A stretch of DNA of 13,358 bases from Physocladia obscura. Its lineage: Eukaryota; Chytridiomycota; Chytridiomycetes; Chytridiales; Chytriomycetaceae. The DNA is taken from the NCBI GenBank assembly GCA_027596945.1, contig JADGJH010000724.1:1617-14974 (forward strand), given 5' to 3'. Shown here one piece after another: positions 7,215 through 13,358 of the stretch. The notes under the pieces were generated by a model. That model was not told the DNA's origin. It did not search any database and saw nothing but the letters and a program-made list of their open reading frames with translations. Made by a program: the position numbers and the translations under genes. Each line of letters begins with the position of its first letter. The first letter of the stretch is position 1.

Positions 7215-8686
7215 ATGCAAGAAAAAATAGTATCGATACGAACGCAGCGACGCGTGCAAGTTGCGGGCGAAGAAATGCGGATCTTGATTGGAGTCAAGAC
7301 AAAAACGCAGACAGAAGGCGCAGTTTACTCGTGCACCGTGTTTGTTGTTGGAGCGTTATTTGCAACGCATCTGCCGTCTGTTCACTCGCGCGCTTTGGAC
7401 TCCAAATTGTCTTTCAAATTGGGCCTTTCTGCGTCAGCCCCTTTCTTTGTGTCCGACAAATCCTATCTCTTCCGTAATCAGTTTTTATCCACGAAGTCGT
7501 TTGAATATCGCATGCGCCTCCCTAGCCTTCTTCCACCATCTTATCGCGGAAAAGCGGCTTCCATTTCATATTTATTTGCATTCTGTCTGCACGATCTGCA
7601 GGGCTCGCTTGTTCATGTTTTCCACATTCCATTAAGAATTCACGCTACTATCTCCGGTATTTTGAATATTCAAATCAGATCTAAAACACCCGAATATTTT
7701 GGCTAATGTAGCTCTTTTTAGATTATTTACCTAGACGTGTTCTCGATTTTTCTGATGATAATCTTCACGAAAACGTTAGCTCTGTTGAGGAGCTTAATGA
7801 CTCGCAAGATGATTTTCGCGTTTCAGAAGTAGCCGATTTATTTGACTGTATGTTCAGTTTTACAAGAGTTTTCTGTAAGCTAAGATAACAATATATATTT
7901 ATAGCCCTTGAAACAGAAGAAGATACGGACGAAGATGAGGAAAAGCTAACACCTGCACAGAAGCTTAAAATAATTTGCCAGCGATCCGCAAAAGTTTCTT
8001 TTGATATATGTAGAGTTGATGATATTGTTGCACATTTCATTCTCGTTAGATCTGCATTTTGTGCTGGGGAAACCGTTTTTGGTGTCTTGAATTTTGAGCA
8101 CGCCGCTATACCTTGTTTTCAGGTTTCTTTATCTTTCTACTTTTATATTTATATTTTTTAATATACAACTAAACTTCAACAGGTTTCTGCATTTCTCGAA
8201 CAAATAGAAACTATCCCAGTAAAACCGAATGACTCAAATTCTCTTGTGTATCAGAATACATCACCAACATCACCGACCTCATCAACCTTAAATTCAAAGC
8301 AAAAAACTGTTCGCCGCATTGTTCTGTCACAACAACATTCAACAACTATCAATACTCTTCGAATGGACATATCACTTCCAGTTCCTACATTTGTAACTCC
8401 AGATTTTTCGTCAACAGCGGTCTCTGTGTCTTACGCAATTCGTCTTGAATTCATAACAGCCCGAAGAAAGGATGCACAATTGATGGAATACGTGCATGGA
8501 AGTAGTGGTCGTGGAAATGCAAGTCATAACGAAGATATTTTTAGAACTCAAAATTTTGTTTCAGAAAGTGCTGTTTCAACGGTGGATGTTGAGGCTTTTG
8601 AATGTGTGTTAGGAGTGCATCTGTATCCCAGTATTGTTGGAATTGAACTTGGTGGGTCAAAAAAATCGTTTGAGTTTGCGTTATAA
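7215..8686 (+). CDS. RGP1: Rgp1 homologue, subunit of the Ric1-Rgp1 GEF for Ypt6/Rab6
   Basis: Four exons, 7215-7656, 7722-7847, 7905-8122 and 8183-8686, splice in consistent phases (1, 1, 0) across introns of 65, 57 and 60 nt to give 429 aa. Rgp1 pairs with Ric1 to activate Ypt6/Rab6 on the Golgi for endosome-to-Golgi retrograde transport. Family segments in order: VQVAGEEMRILIGVKT near the N-terminus (about 14-29, the beta-sandwich opening), LPSLLPPSYRGKAASISYLF (102-121), FHIPLRI (136-142), the block CAGETVFGVLNFEHAAIPCF (242-261) and LPVPTFVTPDFSSTAVSVSY plus LEFITAR (327-355). An acidic linker (about 150-205) and a Ser/Thr-rich loop (about 280-300) are probably disordered. The C-terminal SxV/C region of the animal proteins is replaced by a divergent tail. 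The start at 7215 gives the expected short lead into the first strand. It lies 116 nt after receptor copy 1, with no sign of shared function. Confidence 0.88.
8123..8182 (+). other. RGP1: Third intron of RGP1, bounded by a 9-bp direct repeat
   Basis: Donor GTTTCT at 8123 and acceptor AACAG ending at 8182, 60 nt, phase 0. The 9-mer CAGGTTTCT occurs at 8120-8128 across the 5' junction and again at 8180-8188 across the 3' junction, exactly one intron length apart. TTTTTAATATACAACTAAAC lies upstream of the acceptor and includes an ACTAAAC branch-like element. Confidence 0.8.
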
Positions 8687-9639
8687 ATAAGAATCATACC
8701 TTTCGTTTTTGACAGTATTACTGTATTATTTAAATTTATTTTTAATATGAAAAAACAAACATACTTTTAAAAAATGAAAACGAAAATGAAATGCACTGCT
8801 TTTAAATGTACAAATTAGAAAAATATCTGTTCGACTTTATTTACATTTACTGTTCGAAATTTCATCAAAACACATCTCGATATACGAATGTCGGTTTTGC
8901 AAGTTTCCGCTGTGTGACAATGGCGGCCGGAATCGATAGAATCAAACGGAGCTCAAAATTTTAGTTTTCTGCTGCTATATTTGCAGAAATTAATTCTTTA
9001 TTCTGACTACGCGTGAAACTCGGTGTATTAAAAAAAAAAAAAAAAAATTCGCTAAACTTATTTTAAGAATAAAAAAATCACACATTTTAGTTTAATAGTA
9101 TCAGGACATATTGTCGTTGCGTCTGTTTTGATCCCACGTCTGATTTCGTTTTTTTTTCTTTTTTTTACTTTTCCAAACCACCACACAAAGTCACTCACTT
9201 ACTCTGCACATACATATACTAAAATGTGAATTACGATTTTTTTTTAAGCACGGCTTTTAGCTGTTTGTTTGCAGTTTCAGAGTTATCATAACAAAATACC
9301 ATAGTCATTAATTTAATGACGGAAAATAGAGGGACTCAATAAAAAATTTCGATCGGGTAGCATGGAATCCCGACAGTCATAGCTAAAAAGAATTGTTCGT
9401 GAGGTTCCACCGAAACTGAGGAACCCCTGATTTTGTGGGGATACAAAAATTTCATTTCCGACACAAAACTGGGGAGAAATGGGAACTAATCCCACCTTGC
9501 CATTGTCTGCTGAACTTGCATACTGTCGCACAAATAGCTGAGATTCCGAACCTCGAGCAGTTGCTGTTGACACAATCGCTATTTCTCAAAAATCACAAGC
9601 CAATAAAATCTTGCTCGGTATGTTCAGTTCACAGTCGGG
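8687..9639. other. AT-rich intergenic region
   Basis: I see no supported gene on either strand. It contains an 18-nt A run at 9030-9047, T-rich runs near 9150-9170 and 9238-9246, and a slightly more balanced stretch from about 9340 that may be the decayed 5' part of the receptor relic starting at 9640. No TM1 or TM2 signature of the receptors can be read in it. Confidence 0.45.
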
Positions 9640-10194
9640 ATGATTCTCGACGCCGGAATTCTATTATCGGCACAAATTTTCTGGATAAACTTATTCGAAA
9701 CTCAATGGACTGTCGTACTATATTTTCTGGCGCAATTAGCCACGGAACTGTACTTTCGGATCGCACAGAAAATTGACGGAAGGAAAGTATGCATGACTGT
9801 TTGGGCTACTTTTGCGGTATTTATCATTATTTTATTTTGGACTTTTTTCCAACTCTGTAAGTTTTGCTCATTTTTCTGTATATGCAACTTCCATACTTAA
9901 TTTAATAATAAACAGCAAAAGTGGAACGGAATCAAACCTGTTTCTTTTCCATGCAATCGCACGGATAATTCGCATACACTCGTGCTTGTGAGGATGCGTG
10001 TCAAGCGAGAGATTCTCACAAAGTGCTTTGTCCTCTCTTTGGCGCTTTTGTTGGTATGAAATTAAGGCAAATATCGTTGGGGCCATTCCATTTTTGATTT
10101 AACTGGTGCTTATTATGTGATTGGCTTGTTGGTATTGGCTGCAGATGTAATTGTCCCACTGTACCTTGCTATTGTTTTTAAACAGGAAATCTGA
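9640..10194 (+). pseudogene. Broken third copy of the 7TM receptor family
   Basis: Pieces align in order with the two intact receptors. QWTVVLYFLAQLATELYF (about 9700-9753) followed by WATFAVFIIILFWTFF matches TM3 to TM4, including the equivalent of N-W-T-V and A-A-E-R-F-F, with the key Arg changed to Leu. A GTAAGT at 9857 sits close to the conserved intron position. RVKREILTKCFVLSLALLLV (9997-10056) matches the loop 3 to TM6 join (RVKLERTLLAQCVILS in copy 1). The rest of TM6 appears one frame over (CWYEIKANIV), and TM7 (AADVIVPLYLAIVFKQEI) returns to the first frame, ending at a TGA at 10192. TM1, TM2 and TM5 are not recognisable. Stops at 10057 and 10063 and the frame changes make a functional product unlikely. 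It may also be a divergent receptor whose introns I cannot place. Confidence 0.62.
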
Positions 10195-10652
10195 GAGACT
10201 ATCGTAATTTCATTTAAAAAAATGAGAAAAATTTGTCCGTTCTCGTCAGTCTCTGACTGAGTTTCTCGCTCTTTTGGATTTCTGATTATATTTCGCCACC
10301 GAAACCCCAAGACTTATTTGGAGACGGTGATAAAAAAGTGAATACCAAAAATCAAAGAGTCAAATAAGAATTGTAAGGCATTTAAAATAAATTCGCAGCA
10401 GACAGGATAAAGTCTGATCATATTAATTTCCGCGCATAAATTAACATTTGAACTCAAAAACTTAAGTTTGCCAAAAGTGGCTACTTTTTAAAAATGCGAG
10501 CACTGCCCAATGCTAAAAAGAGCAAAAATTATGTTTATGACTTCATTTTGGGTTTCTCGTTGTTTTCTTGTTGTTTGGCAAGACCAAGCCCAATTGCTTT
10601 TTTTTTATTTTCAGAAAAAGATCTGTATACGATCAGGGAATCACTAGCGACA
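10195..10652. other. Upstream region of receptor copy 2 with a probable leader intron end
   Basis: AT-rich, with no gene of its own. A T-rich run followed by TTTTCAG ends at 10614, 38 nt before the receptor ATG, and looks like a 3' splice site. The open frame extends upstream to an ATG at 10494, but the extra 53 residues have no counterpart in the paralogue and would span this acceptor, so I treat them as non-coding. Confidence 0.45.
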
Positions 10653-11628
10653 ATGGCACATACAGCATCGAACGCTATTCAACTAACGCTTTATTTGATC
10701 GGACTGATTCTTAACGGAATTGTCCTGTTCTTCATGTCCCAGAAGCGCAAAGTGCTACTGTCAAATATGCTCAACAGACGGGTTCTTGTTCTGATTTCGG
10801 TCTTGTTCATTTGGAGTCTCACTCGTCTCGTTATCACCAGCATGATTCTCAGATCCGGCGATGTGTCAGCAAACGCTGTCGCCCTGGTTGGAAATTGGAC
10901 TGTTCTTGTGTTGTTACTTTCAAATGTGAATTTGGCTGCCGAACGTTTTTTTATTGTTCAGCCAAGCGGAAAGGAACGATACTTCTTTTCAATCTACGCT
11001 ATTTTCACTGTACTGGCTATTATTATACTTATTGAGTTTTTGATATGGGTAAGTGATCCTGAAACAAGGCCCGCACGAAAATTTTATGAAAAAAAAAATT
11101 CAATTTGGCTTTTTTCCTTAATAACTTTTTGTCCCCCACGTTAATTAGCCAAGTACTGACCAAGCTCGTCCTTCAAGTAATATTGGACAAGTCATCTGGA
11201 TTCTGTCTTCGTCAGTCACTTTTGCAGGCTCGACTCTCTTGACGGGATATTTCTATATGGCCACTTACAGATTCACTTCCAAACAATTTGACTACAACCC
11301 GCGACTCGTCATGTTTTTTATGGACGATGACGATCTGCTTGACGATGGGTCAGTGGATCCGTCTCTTGTTATTGCTGCACGAAGGAAGGTTGAAGGAAAA
11401 GTTTTTCGACAGTGTGTAATACTGTCAGGAAGTATTATTCTGTGCTATTTTCCTTTCTGGATATATAATATCATTTATGTAGCGAATGGCGGTGTTGTTC
11501 CAGGAGATAGTGGGCCTGGATGGTCAGCTGTACTTATTATGCTGTCAATGGATGTGCTGGTAACGCCACTTCAAATTTTGTACTTTAAGCCAGATATTCG
11601 CGAAACTCTTATGTTTTGGAAAAAGTGA
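10653..11628 (+). CDS. Rhodopsin-like (class A) 7TM receptor, copy 2
   Basis: Exons are 10653-11048 and 11149-11628, joined in phase 0 by a 100-nt intron (GTAAGT...TTAG), giving 291 aa, one residue longer than its paralogue. Spans lie at about residues 8-29, 42-64, 77-98, 109-132, 145-170, 215-240 and 256-278. It keeps N21 in TM1, E97-R98-F99 at TM3, CYFPFWIYNI at 231-240 and P272 in TM7. The retinal-lysine position is serine and NPxxY reads TPLQI. Shared blocks with copy 1 are SNxLNRR, NVNLAAER, QPxGxxRYF, TYRFTSxQ, NGGxVPGDS and LYFKPxIR. The third inner loop is even more acidic (MDDDDLLDDGSVD) and the C-terminus is only about ten residues past TM7. I start at 10653 because it matches the start of copy 1 relative to TM1. 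Ligand and G-protein partner are unknown. Confidence 0.86.
11049..11148 (+). other. Intron of receptor copy 2
   Basis: Canonical GTAAGT donor at 11049 and TTAATTAG acceptor ending at 11148, 100 nt, phase 0. It lies between W132 and P133, the same place as in copy 1, although the intron sequences themselves show no obvious similarity. Confidence 0.85.
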
Positions 11629-13260
11629 TGTTTTAAATGGAGGGCATTTCTTGTTTCTTTTTTTCTCAAAAATTCTTTCCAAAAAACAATATGAATACCT
11701 AATTAATTGTTAGACACTTTGTGCCTTGGGTTTCTATATTAAAAAGGATTTTTAATTTTCTGTTTTCTATAGAAAAAATTAGCTCAATTTTTGCATGTGG
11801 TTTTTTTATGTCAAGTGATTGAACTTGGCGCTCTTGATTGTCACTTGGTTCCATGTCATCAAGACTCATGCCTTGTCTCCACACACTTGTTTTTTTGTTA
11901 CTATTTCTTTATTTAATATTTATTCTATTAATTTAAGTTGAAAGAGTATGATAGATGGTGTTAATATTCCAGTAGTTATATTACGATATGCAACTGTGTC
12001 ACTTCTTATTTGGTCAATTTTCATGAATATTCTAACGGCATAAATCTGTGTTGTATCTCTGAATTGTTTGATCGTGATTGAAATTTAATGAGCTTTTATT
12101 TCTTCAAAGATTTTACATTTAGTTTTTTTCTTTTTTTCTGGATGAGTGTAGCAAATACTTGAAAGGCAAACCAGACAGATACAATCTCCTGCTATTACAA
12201 ATAACTGCGTCATTTTATTCACTTGAGAAGTTCAAGTTACTGTTTTGTTCAATCAATAAGTTGTTCGTTTCGATTTCCAAATCATGGCTAGGATGGCCAG
12301 GTAATGCAAAATCTCTGCTTTCGGGTTTAATAAACGCTTTTTTATTTGTTTAATTCAGCACTTTTCATTTGTGCATTCATCTTGTATATTGCGACTTTCA
12401 AACATTGTATATACAAAAAAAAAAAAAGTGTCAATATATACAGTTGTATTTGAATAGCTATGAATTTTGTCGAGTTTCGCAAAGAAAGCCGTACTCGAGA
12501 AAAATGAAAAATGGCAACACGTTTTGTGGCCGGGGTTGTTGAAACCTGGTGGATTTGGTTGACTTTGGAAAAAAATCGAGCGTGGTGTGCCCCCTAATTT
12601 GAATTAGCAAATCTTACCAAAAATTTTGATTTTTGATTTATTTTTTGTTTCGAGCATTTTTATGTATCTGAATACCTCCAACAGGTAACGATTTTTATTT
12701 CCCTGATTGTTCCTTTTTTTTGCTATTGGACATTTTATACTAAATTATAAATAGAAATAATTAAATTCGGCCACCCCGGATATACCTATACAGCCACAAA
12801 AATGAAAAAATGAAAAAAAGTGGAACGATGACAAAATCCTCCAATCTCCTCACACTAACTCTTTTGATTGTTTTCCAGACAAGTCAACGAATAGGAAAAG
12901 CACATTTATCAATATTACAGTGTTTCAGAAGAAAAAATAACCTTTTTTTTAAATTTAAATAACATATTTTGCGTTTTTAGGTGGTAAGAGAGAAGTGATC
13001 AAACTGAAACAGTGAAAATTTGACGAGAAAAATTTATAATAATTGGTTGACCAGTTTCAGGGCGTTGGCTACGGCAAAGTAAACAGTTAAGGACGGCAAT
13101 GAGAATGCCTCTAATTAACGCATATTGCAGCAGACTAAATACGCCTTGCGGCTCTGCGACTAGGCCGAATCGGGGCTAACAGAGACGCAGACAGGCACGT
13201 GGATTAAAAACAAAAATTAAATTTTTCTGATTTAATTTACAGTTAATTTGTGATTGTTTC
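11629..13260. other. Long AT-rich region without a secure gene
   Basis: About 1.6 kb with no supported coding region. It contains a 13-nt A run at 12415-12427, many T/A runs, and one short signal-peptide-like frame at 12810-12962 listed separately. From about 13060 to 13200 the composition becomes much more GC-rich, probably marking the 5' leader or promoter of the gene that starts at 13261. A TTAATTTACAG acceptor-like site ends at 13242. Confidence 0.45.
12810..12962 (+). CDS. Small open frame with a signal-peptide-like start (doubtful)
   Basis: A 50-residue frame begins MKKSGTMTKSSNLLTLTLLI. It has a basic start, a hydrophobic core at about residues 13-22, and then a basic tail ending in FFKFK. 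This is the layout of a short secreted or anchored peptide. Against it: the tail comes from T and A runs, a good acceptor-like TTTTCCAG sits inside the frame near 12879, and no family is recognisable. It may equally be intron or untranslated sequence. Confidence 0.15.
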   Translation: MKKSGTMTKSSNLLTLTLLIVFQTSQRIGKAHLSILQCFRRKNNLFFKFK

Positions 13261-13358
13261 ATGAGTACATCGGCATTAACGCCCGCAATGATCGCGGCAC
13301 TGACGGCGGCGCTGAACCCGGCGCAGCAGGCGGAGCTGGCGACGCTGTCTGAGGCGCA
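13261..13358 (+). CDS. Start of an unidentified protein, cut by the window edge
   Basis: An ATG at 13261 opens a frame of 32 codons plus two bases that runs off the window: MSTSALTPAMIAALTAALNP, then AQQAELATLSEA. It is GC-rich (many GCG, CTG and ACG codons) and stops abruptly being AT-rich at the ATG, which supports real coding. A TTTACAG acceptor-like site ends 18 nt upstream, as seen before other starts here. The N-terminus is alanine-rich, probably helical, and too short to assign. Confidence 0.6.
   Translation, partial: MSTSALTPAMIAALTAALNPAQQAELATLSEA

Noticed and set aside
7288..7635. Overlapping 115-codon plus-strand frame
   Set aside because: It lies in another frame of RGP1 exon 1, where the RGP1 frame shows clear family segments (LPSLLPPSYRG, FHIPLRI).
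9313..9573. Minus-strand 86-codon frame with fairly balanced composition
   Set aside because: No recognisable family, splice partner or start context. It is adjacent and antisense to the receptor relic, so it is kept out for lack of support.
10494..10652. Extending receptor copy 2 upstream to the ATG at 10494
   Set aside because: The added residues have no counterpart in copy 1 and cross a strong TTTTCAG acceptor-like site at 10614.
13060..13200. A tRNA or other structured RNA in the GC-rich patch before 13261
   Set aside because: A TGGCTACGG and a CCGAATCGG stretch loosely recall A and B boxes, but the B box lacks GGTTC and I cannot fold a cloverleaf.
1..13358. CRISPR arrays, insertion sequences, bacterial operons or viral gene modules
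   Set aside because: No spaced direct-repeat arrays, terminal inverted repeats with a transposase, or ribosome-binding-site-spaced gene runs were seen; the gene structures are eukaryotic and spliced.

Overview
This window reads as nuclear DNA of a eukaryote with small introns. Coding exons have mixed composition, intergenic DNA is AT-rich with homopolymer tracts, and every intron I could reconstruct is 57-136 nt with GT..AG ends. The gene set is VAP, an EMC8/9 relative, Rgp1, a GT8 glycosyltransferase and short rhodopsin-like 7TM receptors. With the compact introns this fits an early-diverging, chytrid-like fungus best. That placement is inference; another compact opisthokont is possible.

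Layout, left to right. Positions 1-870 are mostly featureless, with one doubtful Ulp1-protease-like fragment on the minus strand. Positions 895-2631 (+) encode a membrane-anchored GT8 glycosyltransferase of two exons with a second, GT34-like C-terminal domain. Only 25 nt downstream, 2657-3464 (+) is a recognisable but disrupted EMC8/EMC9-like gene. Convergent to it, 3696-4623 (-) encodes a VAP-type ER tail-anchored protein (two exons, 263 aa). Positions 4772-5833 hold an unidentified, frame-switching, coding-like stretch that looks like a decayed gene.

Positions 6158-7098 (+) encode a 290-aa 7TM receptor and 10653-11628 (+) a 291-aa paralogue. Both carry one intron at the same codon position, just after TM4. 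Between them lie an intact four-exon Rgp1 gene (7215-8686, +, 429 aa) and a broken third receptor copy (9640-10194, +). The rest, 11629-13260, is AT-rich with no secure gene. A GC-rich coding start at 13261 runs off the window.

The receptors form a local duplicated family: two intact copies and one relic. They keep class A hallmarks (GxxxN in TM1, an E-R-Y/F motif, C-Y-F-P in TM6) but lack the opsin lysine, NPxxY and the extracellular disulfide cysteine. They share a distinctive NGGxVPGDS motif in the third extracellular loop. The other identifiable genes belong to ER and Golgi biology (GT8, EMC8-like, VAP, Rgp1); nothing shows they are co-regulated.
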